A stretch of 64,000 nucleotides of DNA from Sinimarinibacterium sp. NLF-5-8 (lineage in GTDB: Bacteria > Pseudomonadota > Gammaproteobacteria > Nevskiales > Nevskiaceae): positions 1,364,001-1,428,000 of the forward strand of contig NZ_CP048030.1 in the NCBI RefSeq assembly GCF_010092425.1, given 5' to 3'. The position numbers and the translations under genes are program-made. Position 1 is the first letter of the stretch. Every line of letters begins with the position of its first letter. A model generated the notes under the pieces. It did not search any database. It had not been told where the DNA came from and was given only the letters and a program-made list of their open reading frames with translations. This document shows, piece after piece, positions 55,875 to 63,408 of this stretch.

Positions 55875-57245
55875 ATGAAAACGATTATCTCACCTCACGT
55901 TGATTTATTTATAAGAGCTTGTGGGGTATTTGGCTTTCTGCATGTCCTTGTTTATATTTTTAATTTTAACCAGCCCATATATGCATCAACTGCTTTAGTC
56001 GCATTATTAAGCATGGCCATGCTGATAAAGCCGGTCGTTGGTTTTTGTGTATTAATCGTTCCACTGTTATCGTTGGATGCATTTTTGTATGCGCCAATGC
56101 AGTCCAACCACACAGTAATGACCAACTTCTTCTTGATCGCTGTTTTAGTGTCTGCGTGTGCATCATATTTAAAAAATCGTTCGTGGGCAAATGCTTGGGC
56201 TGGCTTTGCTCCTGTCGGACGCACACTACTATTGATAATGTACTTTTTTGGCACCTTCCACAAAATTAACTCAGGCTTTTTAAATCCGGAAGAAAGTTGT
56301 TCCGTTACGCTGTGGCGAGCAATGCCATGGCCCCTAGCTGCGGCTGATGGCGTGCTGTGGCGTTATATTATGATGTATGGGACGTTATTAATTGAAAGCG
56401 CCCTTCTGTTTGCTTTATTGATTCCTCGCTTACGCTATTGGGGAATTTTATTGGGGATTTCTTTTCATGCGATGCTCGCGTTGAGTGATTATGCCATGTA
56501 TTCGGCATTTTCAATGCTAACAGTTGCACTGCACCTGTTATTTTTATCGCCTGAAGCTGCTGCGCGGGTAGCACGAGACCCGCTATGGCTATACCTGACT
56601 GAAAATATACAAAAACCACTTGGATTTCTTATATTGTTGTGCTGGTTATCGGTGATGTTTATTTTGGCATCGTTATCGCAATATGGCAGTGCCGGCCTTA
56701 TTTGGTTAATAGGCATGATGCCGTTAATTATTGCAATAGCGCGCGCGGGGAATGTAGATCATTCGCCACAAGCATTGTCATTTTTTTGGGGAAAACCTTG
56801 GTTGGTTAATATCATTTCTTTGTTATTTCTGTTTAATGGTTTTACGCCATATTTGGGACTTAAGACCGCACAGTCAATTAACATGTTTGCTAATTTGCGC
56901 CTAGAAGGTGGTGCCAGTAACCACTTAATTTTATCTCAAGCTCCTGGGCCTTTTCAATATTTAGAAGATCTGGTTGAAATTACACAGCCTGGAAGCTCTC
57001 CATTTTTTATTTACATTAAAAATAATAACTTGCGCTTGGTGTATTATGATTTTCTCAATCGACTGGAGCGAGAGCCTAATTTAATTGTTAGCTATCGGCA
57101 TAATGGCCGGTTATATGAAAATCAATCTGCTCAAACACTGCAAATAGAAATCAAATCGAAACTACACTCACGATGGTTTAGAGCATGGTTTCATTTTCGG
57201 CCTGTTGATATTTCCCCAGTTAAGGTTTGTGCAATTGACCGCTGA
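55875..57245 (+). CDS. Polytopic membrane protein, HTTM/vitamin K-dependent carboxylase-like, AT-rich
   Basis: A 456-residue protein with about ten hydrophobic segments in the first 325 residues, then a hydrophilic C-terminal domain of about 130 residues. The segment MYFFGTFHKINSGFLNPEESC near 118-138 resembles the conserved helix and following loop of HTTM (horizontally transferred transmembrane) / gamma-carboxylase-like proteins; this family call is tentative. It differs sharply from its neighbours: clearly AT-rich, full of ATT, TTA and AAT codons, and with only one GCGCGC run (near 56740). Both suggest acquisition. It begins 150 bases after the pilin gene on the same strand, past a stem-loop, so low-level cotranscription is likely. 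A role in pilin modification or assembly is a hypothesis from position only. Confidence 0.75.
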   Translation: MKTIISPHVDLFIRACGVFGFLHVLVYIFNFNQPIYASTALVALLSMAMLIKPVVGFCVLIVPLLSLDAFLYAPMQSNHTVMTNFFLIAVLVSACASYLKNRSWANAWAGFAPVGRTLLLIMYFFGTFHKINSGFLNPEESCSVTLWRAMPWPLAAADGVLWRYIMMYGTLLIESALLFALLIPRLRYWGILLGISFHAMLALSDYAMYSAFSMLTVALHLLFLSPEAAARVARDPLWLYLTENIQKPLGFLILLCWLSVMFILASLSQYGSAGLIWLIGMMPLIIAIARAGNVDHSPQALSFFWGKPWLVNIISLLFLFNGFTPYLGLKTAQSINMFANLRLEGGASNHLILSQAPGPFQYLEDLVEITQPGSSPFFIYIKNNNLRLVYYDFLNRLEREPNLIVSYRHNGRLYENQSAQTLQIEIKSKLHSRWFRAWFHFRPVDISPVKVCAIDR

Positions 57246-57341
57246 TCGCTTATGTTGTTATCCCACGCCTCTGTGGGAACGACGCTCTCGTCACGATCGC
57301 CCCCCACATCACCGCCCAAAAAATCGGCACGAGGACGTGCC
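57246..57341. other. Gene-free stretch at the break point of vapC
   Basis: This stretch holds CCCACGCCTCTGTGGG near 57263-57278, a small imperfect hairpin of the 'TTCCCACGC..GCGTGGGAA' type often dispersed in proteobacteria. No intact gene is seen. It lies exactly where the vapC remnant ends, so a repeat insertion or deletion may have removed the rest of the toxin. Confidence 0.4.
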
Positions 57342-57431
57342 TCACAGCAAACACCCGTTTGCTGTGCGACAGTGTAATGACCAGCCAAGCGCAAGCAGTG
57401 CGTTCACATCCAGCAGTAACGGCCTGCTCAC
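57342..57431 (-). pseudogene. Truncated VapC (PIN-domain) toxin remnant
   Basis: The start GTG at 57431 overlaps the vapB stop, the usual coupling of vapBC pairs. The first 20 codons read MSRPLLLDVNALLALGW, which matches the PIN N-terminus with the first catalytic aspartate (LLLDVN). The frame then departs and stops at codon 30, where a full toxin has about 130-150 residues. No continuation was recognised downstream in other frames. The toxin is therefore very probably inactive. The stretch is too short to score by length, but its position and motif support it. Confidence 0.65.
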
Positions 57432-57673
57432 AGGATGCCTTCTTCATCGAGCACTTTTTGCACGGCGGCACTGGATACTTTTGCGTTGTGCGAAGCAGGC
57501 GCAATGACCTGAAAGCGTCCGCTTTGCTGATGCACAGGAGGATTGCCCGCAGGTTGCCGCAAAGCCTGCTCTACCAAGCTCCCCAGCATCCGCGCCAGTG
57601 ACAGCCCCTCGCGCTGCGCACGGCGGCGGACTTGTTCATGAAGATCGTCGGTCAGTTCTACGGTGGTTCGCAT
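57428..57673 (-). CDS. vapB: VapB-type ribbon-helix-helix antitoxin
   Basis: An 81-residue protein with an N-terminal ribbon-helix-helix DNA-binding domain: MRTTVELTDDLHEQVRRRAQ, then EGLSLARMLGSLVEQALRQ. A Pro/Gln-rich linker and a C-terminal toxin-neutralising segment (AAVQKVLDEEGIL) follow. It overlaps the start of a truncated vapC. Antitoxins of this family usually repress their own operon. With the toxin broken, this gene may be a relic or an anti-addiction factor. It lies between the HTTM-like gene and a MITE-like repeat. Confidence 0.8.
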   Translation of the reverse strand: MRTTVELTDDLHEQVRRRAQREGLSLARMLGSLVEQALRQPAGNPPVHQQSGRFQVIAPASHNAKVSSAAVQKVLDEEGIL

Positions 57674-58002
57674 GTTGATGCTCTACATCAATGATGTGGT
57701 TCATCATATTAGCGTCCAAGAGACAGCGACCGGATTCTCAGAGAATGACAGCGGCAGTTTCTCATGCGCCTATGCTCAGAACTCCGCACTCAACCCGTCA
57801 TGCTGCGCGCAAGTCGCAGCATCCATGCCCGATTGGGCGGTGTCTCAAGAATCTGACAGCGGCGCGTGGATTTAAGCGACTGCGCCTCGCTCCGCGCAGA
57901 ATGACGGTGGTGGTTGGTGCGGCGTGCGGTCGGTTTCATCAATTTGATGAAGCCCTGCCCTTTACAGCTTCGCGGCTGAAGCCGCTCCACGATGCTGTTG
58001 CT
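57674..58002. other. Intergenic stretch between vapB and radA
   Basis: About 330 bases without a convincing gene. It should carry the vapB promoter at its left end. Most of the right half is the MITE-like repeat at 57795-57907. A direct similarity between ATGACAGCGGCAG near 57744 and TGACAGCGGCGCG near 57854 suggests degenerate repeat material. The long open frames crossing it are shadows of radA. Confidence 0.5.
57795..57907. repeat. MITE-like intergenic repeat, copy 2
   Basis: Ends CCGTCAT (57795-57801) and ATGACGG (57901-57907) match copy 1 exactly. Next to the left end is a hairpin GCTGCG/CGCAGC, then ATCCA; toward the right end come TGGAT and a GCGC-rich hairpin. The layout (end, hairpin, inner pair, spacer, inner pair, hairpin, end) is the same as copy 1 although the hairpin sequences differ. 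Confidence 0.7.
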
Positions 58003-59358
58003 TCACAACAATTCCAACGCCTGATCAAGCCGCGCAACCGGCAAGACTTCGATCCCCAGTTTTGCGCTGCGGCGGGGTTTGTTGGCTTCGGGGACGATGG
58101 CGCGTTTGAAGCCGTGTTTGGCGGCTTCCTGCATGCGTTCTTCTCCGGCGGCGACGGGGCGGACTTCACCGGCCAGGCCGATTTCGCCAAACACGATCCA
58201 GTCGTCCGGCCATGGGCGGGATTTGAAGCTGGAGAGGGCGGCGAGCAGCAGCGGCAGGTCGGCGGCGGTTTCCTGGATGCGCATGCCGCCGACGACGTTG
58301 GCGTAGACGTCTTGATCGCCCAGCGCGATACCGCCGTGGCGATGGAGGACGGCCAGCAGCATGTTGAGGCGGTTGTTTTCCAGCCCCAGGGTGACACGCC
58401 GGGGGGTGCCGATCAGGGATTGATCGACCAGCGCCTGGACTTCGACCAGCAGCGGGCGGCTGCCCTGTCGGCTGACGGTGACGACGCTGCCGGGGACGGG
58501 ATCGCCGTGCCGGGACAAAAACAGTGCAGAGGGGTTGCTGACTTCTTTGAGGCCGGCGTCGGTCATCGCAAACACGCCAAGTTCGTTGACGGCGCCAAAG
58601 CGGTTTTTGATGGCGCGGATGATGCGAAAGCGGGAGCCGGGGTCGTGCTCGAAGTAGAGGACGGTATCGACCATGTGTTCGAGCACGCGCGGCCCGGCAA
58701 TGGCGCCTTCTTTGGTGACGTGGCCGACGAGGACGATGGCGGTTTGGGTGGCTTTGGCAAAGCGCACGAGTTGCGCGGCGCATTCGCGCACCTGGGAGAC
58801 GGAACCGGGGGCGGCGTCGAGTCCATCGGTGTACAGGGTCTGGATGGAGTCGATGACGACGAACGCGGGTTTGTGCTGCCCAAGTTGGGCGAGAATCAGT
58901 TCGACACTGGTTTCGGTGAGGACGGGCACGTCGAGATTGGTCAGGCCGAGCCGCTGCGCGCGCAGGCGCACTTGTGCCAGTGATTCTTCGCCGGTGACGT
59001 AGAGCGTGGGCAGCCGCCCCTGCACGCTGGCGAGAACCTGCAACAGCAAGGTGGATTTGCCGATGCCGGGATCGCCGCCGAGCAGGCAGACAACGCCGGG
59101 GACGATGCCGCCGCCGAGGACGCGATCGACTTCGGGCATGCCGGTGGAGACGCGCGGGGATTCTTCGGTGCTGACGTCTTGCAGGCGCTGGATGCGCCCG
59201 CTGGCGGTGCCGCTGATGCCGCCGCTGCGCGCGGCTTTGGGCGCGGCGTGGGTTTCGACGAGGCTGTTCCACTGGCCGCAATCGCCACATTGACCAACCC
59301 ATTTGGGGCTGGTGGCGCCACAGCTCTGGCAGACATATTCGGTGCGGACTTTGGCCAT
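58003..59358 (-). CDS. radA: DNA repair protein RadA
   Basis: A RecA-related branch-migration helicase of 451 residues that works in recombination repair. An N-terminal zinc finger (CQSCGATSPKWVGQCGDCGQW, described as CxxC pairs at 10-13 and 24-27) is followed by Walker A GGDPGIGKSTLLLQ near 92 and the RadA-specific KNRFG motif near 250. The Lon-type C-terminal domain ends in PRSSA-less VLPVARLDQALELL. The length is normal. It is divergent from the kinase gene. Confidence 0.97.
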   Translation of the reverse strand: MAKVRTEYVCQSCGATSPKWVGQCGDCGQWNSLVETHAAPKAARSGGISGTASGRIQRLQDVSTEESPRVSTGMPEVDRVLGGGIVPGVVCLLGGDPGIGKSTLLLQVLASVQGRLPTLYVTGEESLAQVRLRAQRLGLTNLDVPVLTETSVELILAQLGQHKPAFVVIDSIQTLYTDGLDAAPGSVSQVRECAAQLVRFAKATQTAIVLVGHVTKEGAIAGPRVLEHMVDTVLYFEHDPGSRFRIIRAIKNRFGAVNELGVFAMTDAGLKEVSNPSALFLSRHGDPVPGSVVTVSRQGSRPLLVEVQALVDQSLIGTPRRVTLGLENNRLNMLLAVLHRHGGIALGDQDVYANVVGGMRIQETAADLPLLLAALSSFKSRPWPDDWIVFGEIGLAGEVRPVAAGEERMQEAAKHGFKRAIVPEANKPRRSAKLGIEVLPVARLDQALELL

Positions 59359-59444
59359 GGTGATTTTCCGTGAAAAACAGCAAAACGCCAGATAAAACTG
59401 GTTACCATCGTATTATTGCAAGTTGCCAACCGGGAGACGTGAAC

Positions 59445-60842
59445 GTGGCTTCGCTCAGACTGTTGCAACACCGGCAGATTGGCCACTGCCGCTTTTGGAG
59501 CGGGTGTGCGGTCAGTGCCTTGTTCTGGACGCCACCGCTGTTTGCGGCGACACCGGCTCCGGCGTGGCTGGACGCGACTTTGTTTGCGGCTCTGGCGGTT
59601 TATCTGGTGCTGTTGTTGCCTCGTTTGCCGATCATTGCGGGGGCGGTGCTGACGCTTGCAGCGGCGGGGGCGGCATTGGGCGCATTGCCGCTGCTGCTGC
59701 CACAGTCCAACGCCATGGGTGCAGCGGTGTTTGTGCTGATAGGCCATGTGCTGGTGAGCACGCGCAGATTTTCTGCGCTGGAACGCGCGCTCAGAGAAAC
59801 CCGGCACAAGCCTTTGATGGCGGAGCAGCCCGCGCCTGCTGTGACCCGTGCGCCCGCAGCCACGCCCGAACCTCGGCCCGAACCCCGACCCGAACCTCGG
59901 CCCGAACCCCGACCCGAACCTCGGCCCGAACCCCGACCCGTTGCCCCCGCGACGGCGGCTCCAGCGGCAGCAGCAGCACCGGCGGCAGCAGCACCGGCGA
60001 TCCCGGTGCCGGCGACGCTGGGGCGCTATGTCATCGAGCGCGAGTTGGGAAAAGGGGCGATGGGCGTGGTGTATCAGGGGCGCGACCCTCATATTGGCCG
60101 CAAGGTGGCGGTCAAGACGCTGGCGCTGGCACAGAACTTTGAACGCAAGGATCTGAGCAGTGTCAAGGAACGCTTTTTTCGTGAGGCGCAGGCCGCAGGG
60201 CAGCTGAACCATCCGAACATCGTGGCCATCCATGATGCGGGTGAGGATCAGGCGTTGGCTTATATCGCAATGGAGTTTGTGCGCGGCCACGATTTGACCC
60301 GCCACACCAAGCCGGATCAGTTGCTGGGCGTCGATGAGGTGCTCAGATTGGGTGCGGAGGCGGCACAGGCGCTGGATCACGCGCATCGGCAGGGCATCAT
60401 TCATCGTGATATCAAGCCCGCCAACATGTTGCGCAGCGAAGAAGGGGGTCAGCTCAAGCTGACGGATTTCGGGATTGCACGGCTGACGGATTCAACCAAG
60501 ACCCGTACCGGCATCGTGCTGGGAACGCCCAGCTATATGTCGCCGGAACAGCTCACCGGCAAGCGGATCGACGGCCGTTCCGATCTGTATTCGCTGGGGG
60601 TGACGCTGTATCAGTTGTTCACGGGGGCGTTGCCGTTTCGCGCCAAGTCGATGGTTGATCTGATGATCAAGATCACTTCCGAGGCGCATACTCCGGCAGC
60701 GGTGCTGCGGGTGGATTTGCCGCCCGAGATCAGTGAAACACTCGACAGGTTGTTGGACAAAAATCCGGAGGCGCGCATCCAGACCGGCAGCGAACTGGCA
60801 CAAAGGCTGCACGATCATCTGACGGCACTGGCGCCGACATGA
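59445..60842 (+). CDS. Membrane Ser/Thr protein kinase with Pro-rich linker
   Basis: A Hanks-type kinase of about 465 residues from a GTG at 59445 (GGGAG eight bases upstream); the frame opens at GTG 59370. Unusually, the membrane segments come first (about residues 15-100). A Pro/Glu/Arg linker then holds about six tandem PEPR units, followed by an Ala/Pro-rich stretch and a C-terminal kinase domain. The kinase shows the P-loop ELGKGAMGVVYQG, VAVKTL (lysine), HRDIKPANML (catalytic loop), DFGIARL, GTPSYMSPEQL and RSDLYSLGV. The domain looks complete and active. Its stop overlaps the FHA gene, so kinase and phosphothreonine reader are coupled. Substrates are unknown. Confidence 0.92.
   Translation: MASLRLLQHRQIGHCRFWSGCAVSALFWTPPLFAATPAPAWLDATLFAALAVYLVLLLPRLPIIAGAVLTLAAAGAALGALPLLLPQSNAMGAAVFVLIGHVLVSTRRFSALERALRETRHKPLMAEQPAPAVTRAPAATPEPRPEPRPEPRPEPRPEPRPEPRPVAPATAAPAAAAAPAAAAPAIPVPATLGRYVIERELGKGAMGVVYQGRDPHIGRKVAVKTLALAQNFERKDLSSVKERFFREAQAAGQLNHPNIVAIHDAGEDQALAYIAMEFVRGHDLTRHTKPDQLLGVDEVLRLGAEAAQALDHAHRQGIIHRDIKPANMLRSEEGGQLKLTDFGIARLTDSTKTRTGIVLGTPSYMSPEQLTGKRIDGRSDLYSLGVTLYQLFTGALPFRAKSMVDLMIKITSEAHTPAAVLRVDLPPEISETLDRLLDKNPEARIQTGSELAQRLHDHLTALAPT
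59868..59939 (+). repeat. 24-bp tandem repeat encoding the PEPR linker
   Basis: Three copies of a 24-base unit (alternating CCTCGG and CCCCGA around CCCGAA) lie in frame inside the kinase gene and encode PEPR pairs. The near-identity at synonymous positions shows recent duplication, so copy number may vary between strains and change linker length. Confidence 0.85.
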
Positions 60843-61501
60843 CACGCCGGCTCTCAATCACGGCACCGGCCACGGCGCAACAGACCTTTGTGCTGGCAGC
60901 GGGCATTGTTCGCATTGGTCGCCACCCGGACAGCCACATCCGCTTGCCCGGCAAGGCGGTTTCGACCCGCCATGCGCGGATCACGGTGGATGAGCAGCAC
61001 TGCACGCTGCACGATTGCGCTTCAACCAACGGCACGCGCGTCAACGGCCAGCCGGTGCAGCAGCACGCGCTGCGCAGCGGCGATGTGATCGAGATTGCCG
61101 CGTTTCGGCTGGAATACCACGCAGGCGATGAGGACGAGGATGCGTTTGCAAAAACGCAAATGCTGTCCGCTGCCGAGCTTGAGCGCGCCTTGCAGGCCGA
61201 AATCCGCCAACGCCGCAGTAGCAGCAGTAACCCGGGCGGGGCACGGCTGCGCCACACCGGGGGCGCGCGCGCAGGCCAGACTCTGCTGCTGGACAAGACC
61301 CTGACCACGCTCGGCAAACCGTCCGGGGCGCTGGCGGCGGTGACTCGTCGCACCGATGGTTTTTACATCGTGCACGTTGGCGCGCTGAGCACTCACCGCG
61401 CGCGCGTCAACGGACAGGCCATTGATGCGCGCGCGCGCAAGCTATTGCCCGGCGATCAGATCGAGGTGGCCGATCTGCACCTGATATTTGAGGCGGAATA
61501 G
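60839..61501 (+). CDS. Protein with two FHA domains
   Basis: A 220-residue cytoplasmic protein. The first FHA domain (about residues 18-95) has the canonical phosphothreonine-binding residues: IGRHPDSHIRL (Arg), STRHARI (Ser, His) and STNGTRVNG (Asn). The second (about 145-220) is divergent: LGKPSGALAAV lacks the conserved Arg, with STHRARVNG resembling the later strand. A linker with many serines and a TQML segment joins them and could itself be phosphorylated. It overlaps the kinase gene by four bases, so it is probably a partner or substrate. Confidence 0.88.
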   Translation: MTRRLSITAPATAQQTFVLAAGIVRIGRHPDSHIRLPGKAVSTRHARITVDEQHCTLHDCASTNGTRVNGQPVQQHALRSGDVIEIAAFRLEYHAGDEDEDAFAKTQMLSAAELERALQAEIRQRRSSSSNPGGARLRHTGGARAGQTLLLDKTLTTLGKPSGALAAVTRRTDGFYIVHVGALSTHRARVNGQAIDARARKLLPGDQIEVADLHLIFEAE

Positions 61502-61521
61502 GCGCCCCCTTTTGGGCTTGT

Positions 61522-62175
61522 TCAGGCGATGTGATCGCCCACAAAGGGGTTGCTGCGCCGCTCTGCGCCAAAGGTGGAAACCGGGCCGTGACCGGGGATG
61601 AAGGTGACATCGTCCCCCAGCGGAAACAGGCGCTGACGGATCGAGCGGATCAGATCCGCATGATTGCCGCGCGGAAAATCGGTGCGGCCAATCGAGCCTT
61701 GAAACAGCACATCACCGACAACGGCCAGCCTGGAAGGGGCGTGATAGAACACCACATGCCCAGGCGTGTGGCCGGGACAATGCAGAACGTCGAGGGTGAG
61801 ATCGCCCACCTGCACCTGATCGCCCTGCCCGAGCCAGCGATCCGGGGTAAAGCTCTGTGCCGGGGGAAAGCCATATTGCTGGGCGGCGGCCGGAAGCAGC
61901 TCGATCCAGAACTGATCATCCTGATGGGGGCCTTCGATCGGCAGTTGGAGCCGCTGTGCGAGTTCGGCAACAACGCCGATGTGATCCAGGTGGCCGTGCG
62001 TGACCAGCAGTTTTTCGAGGGTGACGCCGCGCTTTTGCGCAGCCGCAATCAGCCGGTCGGCATCGCCGCCGGCATCGATCAGCGCGCCTTTGCCACTGCC
62101 TGCGTCCCAGATCAATGAGCAGTTTTGCGCAAAGTCGGTGACGGGCAGGATTTCAATTTGCAATGCCTGGTTCAT
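61522..62175 (-). CDS. MBL-fold hydrolase, glyoxalase II-like (YcbL type)
   Basis: A metallo-beta-lactamase-fold hydrolase of 217 residues. The metal-binding motif is THGHLDHIG near residue 60, followed by His in HCPGHTPGH near 132, Asp in VVGDVLFQGSIGRTD near 152 and a last His in IPGHGPVS near 194. It resembles E. coli YcbL/type II-like glyoxalases and lacks the C-terminal helical domain of classical glyoxalase II. The exact thioester substrate is unknown. It starts three bases after the transaldolase stop and may be cotranscribed. Confidence 0.9.
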   Translation of the reverse strand: MNQALQIEILPVTDFAQNCSLIWDAGSGKGALIDAGGDADRLIAAAQKRGVTLEKLLVTHGHLDHIGVVAELAQRLQLPIEGPHQDDQFWIELLPAAAQQYGFPPAQSFTPDRWLGQGDQVQVGDLTLDVLHCPGHTPGHVVFYHAPSRLAVVGDVLFQGSIGRTDFPRGNHADLIRSIRQRLFPLGDDVTFIPGHGPVSTFGAERRSNPFVGDHIA

Positions 62176-62178
62176 CCA

Positions 62179-63306
62179 TCAGCCTCCCAACAAGCGGTCG
62201 CGCTTGGCGGCAACAGCCGTCAGCAGTTGGGTCTGGGCTTGCTCAAACTGGGCAATCCCGTCGATGACGAGTTGTTCGCATACTGCGGCCAGCGGCAGCC
62301 CCAGGCGCGCGGTTTCGAGCAGCACATAGCGCGCGTCATCGATGTTTTGCGTCAGCCGGGCGGCGGCTTGGCCATGATCACGAAAGGCATCGAGCGTGGC
62401 CGGCGGCACGGTGTTGACGGTGTCGGGCCCGATCAGGGTTTCGATATAAAGCACGTCGGAATAGGCGGGGTTTTTGGTGCCGGTGCTGGCCCACAGCAGG
62501 CGCTGCGCGCGCGCGCCCTTGGCGGCCAGTGCCTGCCAGCGCGCGCTTTGCGTTTGCTGCAGGTAGTCGTCATAGGCAAGCTTGGCGTTGGCAATGGCGA
62601 TCTTGCCGCGCAGATCGGTCAGCGTCTGTGCCTCGGCATCGTCGTGCGCAAGGCGGCGGTCGATTTCGGCATCCAGCACCGTGTCGATGCGGCTGACAAA
62701 AAAGCTGGCAACGCTGGCAATCTCGGCAATCGGCAAACCCTGTGCAAGACGCCGCTCCAATCCGGCCATATGCGCTTCTGCCACTGCGCGGTAGGCCAAA
62801 CGCGAAAACAGCAAGGTGATGTTGACGTTGATCCCGGCAGCGGTCAGGTCTTCAACCGCGCGCGCGCCCGCAGTGGTGCCGGGGACCTTGATCATCAGGT
62901 TGGGGCGGCCAACGGCTTTGAACAGGCGTTGGCCTTCGGCAACGGTGCGCTCGGCGTCCATAGCCAGATCAGGTGCCACTTCGAGGCTGACAAAACCATC
63001 CCGGCCTTGCGTGCGCTGGTAAACCGGCCACAGCACGTCGGCGGCTGCGCGAATATCGTCAATCGCCAGCGATTCAAACAGTGTGGCCGGATCGCGCTGG
63101 CCTGCGGCAACCGCAGCGGCCAGCGCAGCGTCGTAATCGCTGCCGCTGCCAATGGCTTTTTCAAAAATGGCCGGGTTGGATGTCACGCCCGCAATGCCAT
63201 CGTCCTGCACCAGGCGGGCAAGCCCGCCGTTTTTCAGCAGGGCGCGATGAATGAAATCCAGCCATAGAGACTGTCCTAGTTTTTGGGTTTCGAGTAAGGG
63301 GTTCAC
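62179..63306 (-). CDS. tal: Transaldolase (Tal type, long form)
   Basis: Transfers dihydroxyacetone units between sugar phosphates in the pentose phosphate pathway. The 375-residue protein begins VNPLLETQKLGQSLWLDFIHR with GTG at 63306; a TTG at 63318 is an alternative. GVTSNPAIFEKAI near 43, the Schiff-base lysine in NLMIKVPGTTAG near 137, INVNITLLFS near 160 and LWASTGTKNPAYSDVLY near 270 are clear. It belongs to the long Tal branch found in actinobacteria and cyanobacteria as well as proteobacteria. The MBL gene follows closely. Confidence 0.95.
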   Translation of the reverse strand: MNPLLETQKLGQSLWLDFIHRALLKNGGLARLVQDDGIAGVTSNPAIFEKAIGSGSDYDAALAAAVAAGQRDPATLFESLAIDDIRAAADVLWPVYQRTQGRDGFVSLEVAPDLAMDAERTVAEGQRLFKAVGRPNLMIKVPGTTAGARAVEDLTAAGINVNITLLFSRLAYRAVAEAHMAGLERRLAQGLPIAEIASVASFFVSRIDTVLDAEIDRRLAHDDAEAQTLTDLRGKIAIANAKLAYDDYLQQTQSARWQALAAKGARAQRLLWASTGTKNPAYSDVLYIETLIGPDTVNTVPPATLDAFRDHGQAAARLTQNIDDARYVLLETARLGLPLAAVCEQLVIDGIAQFEQAQTQLLTAVAAKRDRLLGG

Positions 63307-63408
63307 AAAAGATTCCAAGTCAAACTTTCAGGCGCGCTATTGTCCACGCTCACGCAATAGTTTGCCGTGGATTTGGTTTGTGCGGGAATGGCGAAGATAA
63401 TGCACGCC

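Noticed and set aside
57250-57504. Minus-strand 84-codon frame below vapB as a toxin
   Set aside because: It overlaps vapB in another frame and shows no PIN or other toxin motif; the GTG-started remnant at 57431 fits vapC better.
57691-58983. Plus-strand open frame of 430 codons across the vapB-radA gap
   Set aside because: Most of it is antisense to radA, and the rest is repeat sequence.
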